A stretch of DNA of 64,000 nt, taken from assembly GCF_036746095.1 (NCBI RefSeq), contig NZ_DAIOEU010000015.1:12259-76258 (forward strand), written 5' to 3'. Source of the stretch: Dyella_B sp036746095 (lineage in GTDB: Bacteria > Pseudomonadota > Gammaproteobacteria > Xanthomonadales > Rhodanobacteraceae). The translations under genes were made by a program, and so were the position numbers. The notes below the pieces were generated by a model, which saw nothing but the letters and a program-made list of their open reading frames with translations, made no database searches and was not told where the DNA came from. Shown piece after piece: positions 8,296 to 16,219 of this stretch (positions are counted from its first letter, which is position 1; every line of letters begins with the position of its first letter).

Positions 8296-8640
8296 TCAGG
8301 AGCCTGCCTCGTGTGCGCTCACGGCATCCATCACGCGCGCCGAGTACACCAGCGCAGCGCCCGCGTTGAGGGCAATCGCCACCCCCAGCGCCTCGGCGAT
8401 TTCCTCGTGGCTGGCGCCGTGCTTCAGGGCTTCACCGGTGTGCACGGTGATGCAGCCATCGCAGCGGGTGGTGACGGCGACGGCCAGGGCGATCAGCTCG
8501 CGCGTCTTGGCATCCAGCTTGCCGGTTTTCTGGGCTGCCCTGGACAGGGTCTGGTAGCCGGCGACGGTGTCGGGGCTGAGTTTGCCGATCTCGCCGATAC
8601 GGCCCAGAAGTTGCTTGCGGTAATCCAGCCAGTCGAGCAT
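8296..8640 (-). CDS. carboxymuconolactone decarboxylase (AhpD-like) family protein
   Basis: The 114-residue protein has the CMD fold signature: RELIALAVAVTTRCDGCITVHTGEALKHGAS, with C60-D-G-C63 and H67. Paired cysteines with a following His are the redox centre of AhpD-type alkylhydroperoxidases, so a peroxide- or thiol-linked role is more likely than decarboxylation. It is cytoplasmic and complete in length for the single-domain family. The start ATG at 8640 is followed by MLDWLDYRKQLL. It is separated from the RidA gene upstream by the long inverted repeat, which probably isolates the two transcripts. Confidence 0.85.
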   Translation of the reverse strand: MLDWLDYRKQLLGRIGEIGKLSPDTVAGYQTLSRAAQKTGKLDAKTRELIALAVAVTTRCDGCITVHTGEALKHGASHEEIAEALGVAIALNAGAALVYSARVMDAVSAHEAGS

Positions 8641-8742
8641 GGGAAGGTCCTCGCTGTGGTGACGGGCAGCGTGGCGTCGCCAGGCTGCGCATGTTGCATC
8701 ATGCGCCTGTGCGCAAACGCGGACATTTGCCGTGACTGCGAC

Positions 8743-8909
8743 TCAAGGCAACACTGAATTAAGTATCGCCGTCGTCACCAGCCCTGCCTGTTCGCAGGCC
8801 ACAGGGTCGGCGGCGAAGGCAGACTGGCCGTCTGTCGAGACGACGGACCGAAGGCATGCGGGCAGACGGGGCTGGTGACGACGGCGATACTTGTTCAGTG
8901 TTGCCTCAA
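8743..8909. repeat. long inverted repeat (about 45-bp arms, 167 bp in all)
   Basis: The left arm (about 8743-8789) contains GGCAACACTGAATTAAGTAT followed by CGCCGTCGTCACCAGCCC. The right arm (about 8863-8909) is its reverse complement with only a few mismatches and a one-base gap. The roughly 70 bp between the arms holds smaller inverted repeats. The right arm overlaps the last codon or two and the stop of the RidA gene. The arms are far longer than a terminator stem, so this may be a MITE or a relic of one, and it should also work as a strong transcription barrier. Confidence 0.85.
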
Positions 8910-9412
8910 CCCTTGGGCGTACGCTCGGCCGGCTTCACCGGCACGTGCATCGGCGCAGGTACGACGGCCACTGCACTGACTTCAAGCATCACGTCCTGGC
9001 GGAACAACCCTTTCACTTCCACCAGGCTGGCGGTGGGCATGGGACCGGTCATGTATTCGTTGCGTATCTTGCGATAGATGTCTATCTGCGACATGTCGGT
9101 CACATAGGTCGTCATCTCGACGATGTCGGAGAAATTCGCGCCGCCGGCAGCCAGTGCGGCTTTCAGGTTGTCGAAGGTTTGCCGCACCTGCACCGCGAAA
9201 TCACCGGCGCCGACAAGCTGGCCGTGTTGATCGAGCGGCACTTGCCCGGCGATGTACACCGTGCGTCCGCCATCGACCGTGATGACATGGGTGTAGCCAT
9301 GCGGCGTGCCTAGCGTGGATGGGTTGATGTGTTGCACGAGCGGTGCCTGGCCGGCGGCGAAGACTGGGCCGGCGGACAGAGCAAGAACCCAAGCAAGGAC
9401 GATGCGCTTCAT
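8906..9412 (-). CDS. exported RidA-family (YjgF/UK114) protein
   Basis: The 168-residue product begins with a signal peptide (MKRIVLAWVLALSAGPVFAAG), then the RidA domain: HVITVDGGRTVYIAGQVPLD, the QTFDNLKAALAAGGANFSDIV helix and the final ASLVEVKGL..VMLEVSAVAV strand pair. Cytosolic RidA proteins hydrolyse reactive enamines and imines; exported members are less studied. The canonical Arg near the C-terminal strands is not clearly present, which suggests a role other than classical imine deaminase. An upstream in-frame start exists but would add 27 residues before the signal peptide. The stop codon lies inside the right arm of the long inverted repeat. Confidence 0.85.
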   Translation of the reverse strand: MKRIVLAWVLALSAGPVFAAGQAPLVQHINPSTLGTPHGYTHVITVDGGRTVYIAGQVPLDQHGQLVGAGDFAVQVRQTFDNLKAALAAGGANFSDIVEMTTYVTDMSQIDIYRKIRNEYMTGPMPTASLVEVKGLFRQDVMLEVSAVAVVPAPMHVPVKPAERTPKG

Positions 9413-9576
9413 CGCGGTTTCCTCGATGACCCGGTTCGGTGGGCATCGCATCATACCCGGCGCCACATCAGGGGTATCAAGCCGGCGGCTCACATCCGCT
9501 TGGCGTGCCCTCTGCCATTGTTGGTGGGGCCAACGGACCCGTATGATCCATCGACAAAAAGCGGGGAGAGCGGCTA

Positions 9577-10980
9577 GTGATTGAAAAGATCTCCACAGGT
9601 GTGGAAGGGCTGGATCGTCTGATGGGCGGCGGTTTTTTGCGCGGTTCGGCGTACATCATCCAAGGTCCGCCGGGTGCGGGGAAAACCCTGCTGGCCAATC
9701 AATTTTGCTACGCGCACGTTCGTGCCGGCGGGAAGGCGCTGTACATGTCGCTGCTGGCCGAATCGAGCGCGCGCATGCTCAATTACGTCAGCCAGATGAC
9801 GTTTTTCGATCGCGAGATGGTGCCCTCGCGCATGGAGTACATCAGCGCCTACGGCGTGCTGGAACGCGAAGGCTTGCCGGGTCTTCTGAAGCTGGTCCAG
9901 CACGAATTGAAGCGCCACGACGCGACGGCGATGGTGCTCGATGGCACCTTCGTGGCGCAGTCGGTTGCTTCGGAAAACGAATTCCGTTCCTTCATTCACA
10001 CCTTGCAGGGTGTAGCCGGGATGGCCGGCGCCGTGCTGGTGATGCTGACGCATCAGGCGCGCGAAGTGAGCAGCCCCGAACACACGATGGTCGATGGCTG
10101 GATCGAAATGAACTACGACACCTTCGATTACCGCGCGGTGCCGAGCATCCAGGTGCGCAAACATCGTGGCGTGCAGGTACTAAGCGGCAAGCATCTGTTG
10201 CGCATCAGCGCCAATGGCGTGGAAGTGTATCCGCGTCTCGAAAGCTGCATCAGCGACATGCCGCCGCGCGCGTATCCGAATACCGGCGTCAGCACCGGCT
10301 TGCCGGACCTGGACCGGCTGCTGGGCGGCGGCCTTCCTTCCGAATCGGCGACGTTGATCATGGGGCCGACCGGTTCGGGCAAGACGACGCTGGGCATGTA
10401 TTTCGTGGCGCAGGCGATGGAGCAGGCGCCTGCGTTGATGCTCAGCTTTTACGAGAGCCCCACGCGCTTGCGCGCACGTGCGCGGGAACTGGGCTTCGAT
10501 CTGGATCGGCTGGCGGACCAGAATGTATTGCGCTTGTTGTGGTTGTCGCCGGCGGAGCTGATCGTGGATGAAGTGGCGCATGGCATCGTGCAGCACGCCA
10601 AGGCTATTGGCGCGAAACGCGTTTTCATCGATGGCATCGTGGTGTTGCGCGACAATCTGATTTATCGCCAACGCCTGCCGTATCTGATCAATGCACTGAG
10701 CCTGCAACTGACCGAATGCGGCGCCACGGTGGTGTACACGCAGGAATGCGCGGAGATGGAAGTGGACCGTGCCATGCCGAGCGACGAGCTGTCGGCCATG
10801 GTTGACAATGTGATGGTGCTCAACATTTCGCGCCGTCATCACACGCACCAACGCTACATATCCATCATCAAGATGCGCGATCGGCATTTCGATCTGCGTG
10901 TGCAGCCGTTCTATATGGGGGAGCAGGGGCTGGCGCTGGGCTTGAATCCCAAGCTTGTCGATCCCGGCCGGGCGGATTGA
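9577..10980 (+). CDS. KaiC-like double-domain RecA-superfamily ATPase
   Basis: The 467-residue protein has two RecA-like domains in tandem. The first begins ISTGVEGLDRLMGGGFLRG and has Walker A G30-P-P-G-A-G-K-T37. The second begins NTGVSTGLPDLDRLLGGGLP, with Walker A GPTGSGKT near residues 262-269. This is the KaiC layout, but no KaiA or KaiB gene is nearby, as is common for KaiC-like proteins outside cyanobacteria. Translation starts at a GTG preceded by GGGGAGAG. A single-domain response regulator follows 4 bp downstream and a hybrid histidine kinase is convergent, so it likely acts in a signalling output as a phospho-switched ATPase. That role is inferred; circadian timing should not be assumed. 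Confidence 0.85.
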   Translation: MIEKISTGVEGLDRLMGGGFLRGSAYIIQGPPGAGKTLLANQFCYAHVRAGGKALYMSLLAESSARMLNYVSQMTFFDREMVPSRMEYISAYGVLEREGLPGLLKLVQHELKRHDATAMVLDGTFVAQSVASENEFRSFIHTLQGVAGMAGAVLVMLTHQAREVSSPEHTMVDGWIEMNYDTFDYRAVPSIQVRKHRGVQVLSGKHLLRISANGVEVYPRLESCISDMPPRAYPNTGVSTGLPDLDRLLGGGLPSESATLIMGPTGSGKTTLGMYFVAQAMEQAPALMLSFYESPTRLRARARELGFDLDRLADQNVLRLLWLSPAELIVDEVAHGIVQHAKAIGAKRVFIDGIVVLRDNLIYRQRLPYLINALSLQLTECGATVVYTQECAEMEVDRAMPSDELSAMVDNVMVLNISRRHHTHQRYISIIKMRDRHFDLRVQPFYMGEQGLALGLNPKLVDPGRAD

Positions 10981-10984
10981 GCCG

Positions 10985-11341
10985 ATGTTACGAATCCTGT
11001 TGGTGGAGGACGATCCCGATGTCGCACAGGTGACCAGCGGCATGCTGGAATACTGCGACTACCACGTCACGGTGGCGTCCAACGGTCGCTATGGCCTGGA
11101 CCTGATCCTGCAGGAGCAGCCGGAACTGGTCATCACCGATTTCATGATGCCGATGATGTCGGGGCTGGAGATGATCGAGCAGGCGCGCGAGGCGGGATAC
11201 GCCGGCCCGATCATTCTGTGCAGCGCGGTGCCCGAATCGCAGTTTCCGCCGCACCGCGCGCGTTACGATTTGTATTTGCAAAAGCCGTATGGCGCGAGCG
11301 CGCTGCTCAGCGCGCTGGAGAATCTGCGTACGCGGATGTGA
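10985..11341 (+). CDS. single-domain response regulator (receiver only)
   Basis: The 118-residue protein is a bare receiver domain: acidic pair E8-D9-D10, phosphoacceptor D52 in VITDFMMP, and conserved K100 in LQKPYG. There is no output domain. It starts 4 bp after the KaiC-like gene and is surely co-transcribed and perhaps translationally coupled. It probably receives phosphate from the hybrid kinase on the facing strand and passes the signal by protein contact, with the KaiC-like ATPase as the likely partner. That pairing is inferred from adjacency. Confidence 0.88.
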   Translation: MLRILLVEDDPDVAQVTSGMLEYCDYHVTVASNGRYGLDLILQEQPELVITDFMMPMMSGLEMIEQAREAGYAGPIILCSAVPESQFPPHRARYDLYLQKPYGASALLSALENLRTRM

Positions 11342-11429
11342 TCTGCCAATGCGCTCTCACTGCAGTCCGGCGGTGGTCGAATGACGGTGAGGCAAGCTTG
11401 GGTTCGGCGTCGCCCCAATCGACAGCGCG

Positions 11430-13850
11430 TTACTCGCCATCGGATTCGAGTTGCACGTGGCGCCACTCGATCAGTCGACGCACCTGCTCGCCCAATGTCT
11501 CGACGTTGAACGGCTTGGGCAACAACGCCATGCCGGGCGGCAGGCTTGGCGAAGAATGGACCGCAGTCGGATCGTATCCGGTGATCAGCAAGACCGGCAC
11601 ATGCGGGTGCTGGCTGCGCACGGTATCTGCGAGGCTGCGTCCGCTGATGCCGGGCAGGCCGATGTCGGTGATGATCAGGTCGAAGGTTTGCCCGGCCATC
11701 GCCATCGATAAACCTTCCAGGCCATCCGACGCCTGCGTCACTTCATAACCGAGCTTGCCGAGCACTTCGGTCACCGCGTCGCGAATGACGCTCTGGTCTT
11801 CCACCAGCAGGATGTGTTCGCCCCGCGCCGCCGGCTGCTCTTGCGCGCTCACCCATTCGGCGCGCGCCTGCGCCGGGCCGACATAGCGCGGCAGCAACAG
11901 GATGATGCGCGTGCCTTCGCCCAGTTCGCTTTCGATGGCGCAATGGCCGCCGGATTGGCGCGCGAAACCGTACACCATCGACAGGCCAAGCCCGGTGCCC
12001 TGGCCGACCGGCTTGGTGGTGTAGAAAGGATCGAACGCGCGCTCGCGCACGTCCGCCGGCATGCCGGTGCCGCTGTCGGCCACCACGATCTTGATGTAGC
12101 TGTTGTCCGGATCAAGCACGTTGAAGGCGGACGGATCATCGCCGTCGACGTTGGCCGCTTCGATGCGCAGGCGGCCGCCTTGTGGCATCGCATCGCGCGC
12201 GTTGATGGCGAGATTGAGAATGGCGTTCTCCAGCTGGTTCGCATCGCAGTGCGCGGTCCACAGTTCTTCCGGCAGCGCGAGTTCCAGCGAGATGTGCTCG
12301 CCGATCGAATGGCTCAGCAGTTCGCTCATGCTGGCAATCAGCGCGCCCACGTCCACGGCCTGCGGATCCAGGGCCTGGCGGCGCGCGAAGGCGAGCAGGC
12401 GATGGGTGAGCCCGGCCGCGCGTCGCACACTGCCGAGCGCGTTCTGGATGTGCTTGTCGGCGGCGGTGAACTGCGCGCGCCGGCCGATGATCTCCACCAC
12501 TTCCAGCGAGCTGGAAATGGCCTGCAGAATGTTGTTGAAATCGTGCGCGATGCCGCCGGTGAGCTGGCCCAGCGCTTCCATTTTCTGCGATTGCCGCAGC
12601 TGGGTTTCCATCTGGATCTTTTCGGTGAGGTCGCGCATGAAGATGCACATCGCGGGGCCGGAGACGAGCGAGAGCACGCTGACGCTCAATTCGGCCGTGA
12701 AACGCCGTCCCGCACGGTTCACCGCAATGAGTTGATGCGTTTGCCTTACCGGCTTCTGCTGCCACGCCGATGCCAGCCACTCCGACGCGGTGTCGTCGTC
12801 GTGCGGAAAGCACAAGGTGATCAGCGGCTTGCCGAGCACTTGTTCGCGCGACCAGCCGAACAATTCGTGCGCCTGCGGATTCCACTCGGTAATGCGGCCG
12901 GATTCGTCGATCTGCGCGAAGGCATCCAGCGCGGTGTTGACGATGCCGCGGAAGCGGCGCTCGCTTTCGAACAGCGCCAGCTCGGCATTGCGGCGGGTGG
13001 TGGCATCGCGCGTGACCTTGGCAAAACCGATCAGCTCGCCGTTGTCCCAGACCGGATCGATGACCACGTTGGCCCAGAAGCGTGTGCCGTCCTTGCGCAC
13101 GCGCCAGGCATCCGTCTCGAAGCGTCCTTCGTGCAGCGCGGTGGTGAGCGCCAGTTGCGGAATGCCGGCGGCCACGTCTTCGGGGGTGTAGAACACGGAG
13201 AAATGGCGGCCGATGATCTCTTCGGCGCGATAGCCCTTGATCTTCTCCGCGCCGCTGTTCCAGCTGGTGACATGGCCGGTGGTATCGAGCATGTAGATCG
13301 CGTAGTCGGTAACGCTACGCAGCAGCAGTTCGAAATCGCGCCTGGAGCTGGCCAGGTTTTTAGCCATCTCGGCATGTTGTACGTCGACTCCCGACGCTTG
13401 CGTCGCGGCCAGCTCCTGCGCTTGGGTGAGCTGCGCTTGCGCGTGCTTGCGGTCCGTCAGGTCCACCAGCGCGTTGATCGCGCCGATCAGCTCCCCGTTC
13501 GCGTCGAACAGCGGTGTGGGGTAGGGCATGAACGGCACGCGCCGGCCGTCGGGACGCTCCGCCACTGCTTCCACCCCGCGCACCGGACGTCGTTCGCGCA
13601 GGGCGACGGCCATGGGGCATTGATCGTGCGGCAGCGGCGTGCCGTCCGGGTAGAACAGCCGCCATGTCACGCACCACAGCTCGCCGAGGGCGGGCTGCCG
13701 CCCCGCGAACGCCACGGCGGCGTCATTGAAAAAGGTGATCCGCCCTTCCGCGTCGGTCGTATAAATCGCCAGCGGCAGGTGGCTCAGTACATTCAAGTCG
13801 GGCGACACGGTGGTGGGGTCGCCCGCCATGGGGGATAGCTTGCTCAGCAC
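11430..13850 (-). CDS. hybrid sensor histidine kinase with three PAS domains and a C-terminal receiver
   Basis: The 806-residue kinase has, in order, a PAS domain (about 18-135, ending in DLTDRKHAQAQ), a second (about 165-285, with YAIYMLDTTGHVTSWNSGAEKIKGY), a third (about 295-410), a HisKA helix with H436 in GGIAHDFNNIL, an HATPase domain with the N-box and DSGTGMP, and a receiver with D729 in IITDIGLPG. No membrane segments are visible, so it is a soluble sensor of cytosolic or diffusible cues such as light or redox. The start is taken as the GTG at 13850, after a GGAAAGG-type site; an ATG 21 bp inside is an alternative. It converges on the KaiC-like/receiver pair with only 88 bp between the stops, so the three form a plausible phosphorelay. 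Confidence 0.88.
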   Translation of the reverse strand: MLSKLSPMAGDPTTVSPDLNVLSHLPLAIYTTDAEGRITFFNDAAVAFAGRQPALGELWCVTWRLFYPDGTPLPHDQCPMAVALRERRPVRGVEAVAERPDGRRVPFMPYPTPLFDANGELIGAINALVDLTDRKHAQAQLTQAQELAATQASGVDVQHAEMAKNLASSRRDFELLLRSVTDYAIYMLDTTGHVTSWNSGAEKIKGYRAEEIIGRHFSVFYTPEDVAAGIPQLALTTALHEGRFETDAWRVRKDGTRFWANVVIDPVWDNGELIGFAKVTRDATTRRNAELALFESERRFRGIVNTALDAFAQIDESGRITEWNPQAHELFGWSREQVLGKPLITLCFPHDDDTASEWLASAWQQKPVRQTHQLIAVNRAGRRFTAELSVSVLSLVSGPAMCIFMRDLTEKIQMETQLRQSQKMEALGQLTGGIAHDFNNILQAISSSLEVVEIIGRRAQFTAADKHIQNALGSVRRAAGLTHRLLAFARRQALDPQAVDVGALIASMSELLSHSIGEHISLELALPEELWTAHCDANQLENAILNLAINARDAMPQGGRLRIEAANVDGDDPSAFNVLDPDNSYIKIVVADSGTGMPADVRERAFDPFYTTKPVGQGTGLGLSMVYGFARQSGGHCAIESELGEGTRIILLLPRYVGPAQARAEWVSAQEQPAARGEHILLVEDQSVIRDAVTEVLGKLGYEVTQASDGLEGLSMAMAGQTFDLIITDIGLPGISGRSLADTVRSQHPHVPVLLITGYDPTAVHSSPSLPPGMALLPKPFNVETLGEQVRRLIEWRHVQLESDGE

Positions 13851-13954
13851 GCTCTACGCCCTTTCCAAACACTTGCCCTGCAAAGAGGGCGACGATGCCC
13901 CGGCACCGGGTGAAAAAGTCGTGAACGATTGTAAGCCCGTTCCCCGGGCAAGCA

Positions 13955-14578
13955 TCAATGGGCAGCGGGCGCTCTGGTCGCGAATCGCTCCAGTGCGTCA
14001 TGCAGCGTGCCAACGATGTGCTGTCCCAGCTGCCCGTAGGTTTGCGCGCGGGGATGGCGCTCACGTTTCGGGTAGCCCGCCAGCAGGTCGCTGCCGGCGT
14101 GGCCGTCGGCTTGCAGGGCGTGGACGTACAGGCATGCCCGGGGGGCATCGAGAAACGCCTGGATTTCCACGCCGATGCGTTGTGAAGGGGGCGCGGCGGC
14201 GGTAGGTACGATGAAGATGGCCAGCGCGCGATGGCCGCGGCGGCGCAGATGGCGCATGGATTCCTCCAGCTCCACCACCAGCACGTGATCCTCAGGCAGC
14301 GCGAGGTCGCGCAGCAGCACCGCTTCGATTTCCGCGGCAGCCTTGCGCGCTTCCATCTCGATGCGGCCCAGGAACCCCATGCGCAGTTCCTGCCGGGTGT
14401 AGCGCAGCGGCATGGTGGAGACTTGCGTATCGTTCTTGCGCACGATCCAGGAATGATTCACGCGCTCGAAGGAGATGCCGGCCTCGTCGTAGCTTCGGCG
14501 ACAGTTCTCCGCGCTGATGCTGGCGTGCGCCGCCCAGGCGGCTTTGAGGTAGGCGAGGTTGGGCTGGCTGCTGATCAT
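13955..14578 (-). CDS. hypothetical protein, 207 aa
   Basis: I do not recognise this protein. It begins MISSQPNLAYLKAAWAAHAS, chosen because GGAGA lies just before that ATG; an upstream ATG would add 15 low-complexity residues. It is soluble and arginine-rich in the middle (ESMRHLRRRGHRALAIFIVP), with alternating helix and strand character. A short VLVVELEES segment followed by AIFIVPT looks like a nucleotide- or ligand-binding core. It ends in a conserved-looking GQLGQHIVGTLHDALERFA helix. It lies head to tail with the hybrid kinase, upstream of it on the same strand with a 104-bp gap, so co-expression with the kinase is possible. Confidence 0.6.
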   Translation of the reverse strand: MISSQPNLAYLKAAWAAHASISAENCRRSYDEAGISFERVNHSWIVRKNDTQVSTMPLRYTRQELRMGFLGRIEMEARKAAAEIEAVLLRDLALPEDHVLVVELEESMRHLRRRGHRALAIFIVPTAAAPPSQRIGVEIQAFLDAPRACLYVHALQADGHAGSDLLAGYPKRERHPRAQTYGQLGQHIVGTLHDALERFATRAPAAH

Positions 14579-14632
14579 GCGGTTCTCCGGGTCACTGCCG
14601 CGCGGCGCTGGGGCCGTGCTCATCCGGGTTAT

Positions 14633-14682
14633 CGGCTGGCTCGCCTGGAACTTCAGCGCTGGGCTTTCATCCCCGCCTACGC
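14633..14682. repeat. dispersed repeat, GGCTGG..GCTGGG..TCATCCCCGCCTACG type
   Basis: The segment GCTGGGCTTTCATCCCCGCC followed by TACGC matches the right half of a better-preserved copy at 20876-20944 and resembles 60815-60878. It forms only a partial inverted repeat here. It occupies the short gap between two divergent genes. Confidence 0.5.
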
Positions 14683-14727
14683 AATGCTAGGGCATTCCAA
14701 AAAACCTGCTTGCAGCGAGGACGCACG

Positions 14728-15417
14728 ATGAAAACGCTTGGGCTGATCGGTGGCATGAGTTGGGAATCCACCGTTCCCTATTACCGGCTGGTCAACGAAA
14801 CCATCAAGGCCAGGCTGGGCGGACTGCATTCGGCGAAGCTGGTGATCTACAGCGTCGATTTCGATGAGATTGCCACCTTGCAGCACGCTGGCGATTGGGA
14901 CGCCGCCGGCCGCGTGCTGGCGGATGCGGCACAGCGACTGGAACGTGCCGGTGCGGAAGGGCTGGTGATCTGCGCCAACACCATGCACAAGGTGGCGCCG
15001 GCGATCGAGGCCGCCGTACGCCTGCCGGTACTGCACGTGGTGGATGCCGTAGCCGAGGACATCCGCGCTGCCGGCTTTCACAACGTCGGTTTGCTAGGCA
15101 CGCGTTTCACCATGGAACAGCCGTTCTACACCGAGCGCCTGGCGCGCCATGGTTTGCAGACGTTGATACCGGAACAGGCCGATCGCGAGCTGGTGCACCG
15201 GGTGGTGTACGAGGAGCTGTGCCTGGGCAAGCTCCTCGACCACTCACGCGATGCCTATCGCCGCATCATGGCGGGGCTTGTAGCGCGCGGTGCGCAGGCG
15301 ATCATTCTTGGCTGCACGGAAATATCCATGCTGGTGAGTGCGCCGGATGCACAGGTGCCGTTGTTTGATACCACGGCGATCCATGCGCGCAAGGCGGCGG
15401 AGTGGATGCTGGCTTAA
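14728..15417 (+). CDS. aspartate/glutamate racemase family protein
   Basis: The 229-residue cytoplasmic enzyme begins MKTLGLIGGMSWESTVPYYR, the N-terminal signature of the Asp/Glu racemase superfamily of the YgeA branch. The two catalytic cysteines are present: C82 in ICANTMH and a second in ILGCTEIS near residue 195. These act as the cofactor-free acid/base pair that inverts the alpha carbon. The start was set at the ATG after CGAGGA. The gene stands alone. YgeA-like enzymes have broad amino-acid racemase activity, so D-amino-acid supply or use is likely, but the substrate cannot be fixed. Confidence 0.87.
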   Translation: MKTLGLIGGMSWESTVPYYRLVNETIKARLGGLHSAKLVIYSVDFDEIATLQHAGDWDAAGRVLADAAQRLERAGAEGLVICANTMHKVAPAIEAAVRLPVLHVVDAVAEDIRAAGFHNVGLLGTRFTMEQPFYTERLARHGLQTLIPEQADRELVHRVVYEELCLGKLLDHSRDAYRRIMAGLVARGAQAIILGCTEISMLVSAPDAQVPLFDTTAIHARKAAEWMLA

Positions 15418-15448
15418 GCGCGCATGTTTTGATCATCGCGAAAAGCGA

Positions 15449-15476
15449 TTCCCTCCCCTACTGCCGCAGGAGGGAA
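15449..15476. terminator. hairpin between convergent genes
   Basis: TTCCCTCC at 15449-15456 pairs perfectly with GGAGGGAA at 15469-15476. It lies 32 bp past the racemase stop and 24 bp from the convergent NTF2-like gene. It has no long T-run. The CCCTCCCCT..GCAG unit recurs at 20810 and elsewhere, so it is probably a repeat doing terminator duty. Confidence 0.5.
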
Positions 15477-15499
15477 CGGATTGCGGCAAGCGTGCGTGA

Positions 15500-16003
15500 C
15501 TACGCCTGCACCCCCGTGTGCTGCGAATACAGCGCATGCCAGTGTCCGTCGGCATAAATGAAAACATCCGACGAGCGCACGCCTTTCTGCGGCCCCAGCG
15601 CCGGGTCATAAAACGTCACCACGGCGGTATTGCCGTGTACGACCACCGCGCTGCCATACGGATGCTGCCGCTGATAATCCGCAAACTTGAGCCTGGCCTG
15701 CTCCAGGCTGGTGCCCTTGCGCTTGGCGGCGCCGGCAAGAATCGCATCCTTGGCGTGCACCACGCCGGTGTTGCCTACCGAACGGTACTCCGGCAGCAGC
15801 ATCTGATCGAGCCATGCGGTATCGCCCGTCATTTCGGCGAGAGACCAATGCGTGTCCGTGGCCATCACGCCAGCTTCCGTTTGCTGCGTTTCGTCAGCCG
15901 GCGCAACCGCGGCGATGGTTTGCAGCGGAACGGCCAGGCAGGCAAGCCAGGTGATCGCCGTGATCGCGGCCATGCGGGTTTGAATGAAGATCGCCATATG
16001 CAT
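15500..16003 (-). CDS. exported NTF2-like/DUF4440 protein
   Basis: The 167-residue product has an N-terminal hydrophobic export signal (about residues 5-32) and then an NTF2-like fold: an initial helix THWSLAEMTGDTAWLDQMLLPEYRSV, the KDAILAGAAKRKG helix, and strands HGNTAVVTFYDP and SSDVFIYADGHWHALYSQHT. This DUF4440/SnoaL-like fold binds small molecules or acts as a non-catalytic domain. No catalytic residues can be assigned. A second ATG two codons in is an equally good start. Confidence 0.75.
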   Translation of the reverse strand: MHMAIFIQTRMAAITAITWLACLAVPLQTIAAVAPADETQQTEAGVMATDTHWSLAEMTGDTAWLDQMLLPEYRSVGNTGVVHAKDAILAGAAKRKGTSLEQARLKFADYQRQHPYGSAVVVHGNTAVVTFYDPALGPQKGVRSSDVFIYADGHWHALYSQHTGVQA

Positions 16004-16219
16004 CCTCTGAAAGATTCGGTGAGAGTGCCGAGCATCGGTGTTCCCTGGCAGGCGGACACGTGCCTTGTGACGAGCGTCTTCGTTTCGGGGTGAACGGTCG
16101 GATCGCCAGGGTGAACGGTTGCGTGTGGAAACAGCCGCGGAGCGCGCTTCCCAAGCGTCTGCATAGTCCGCACACTACCGCTGCATTGGCTGCCGGGGAG
16201 CGGTGGAGGGCGAAGGGGC

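Noticed and set aside
9577..10980. A circadian clock locus
   Set aside because: No KaiA or KaiB homologue is nearby; KaiC-like proteins outside cyanobacteria usually serve other signalling roles.
11814..13838. A plus-strand open frame of 674 codons opposite the hybrid kinase
   Set aside because: It is the antisense mirror of the PAS/HisKA gene; no domain or start signal supports it.
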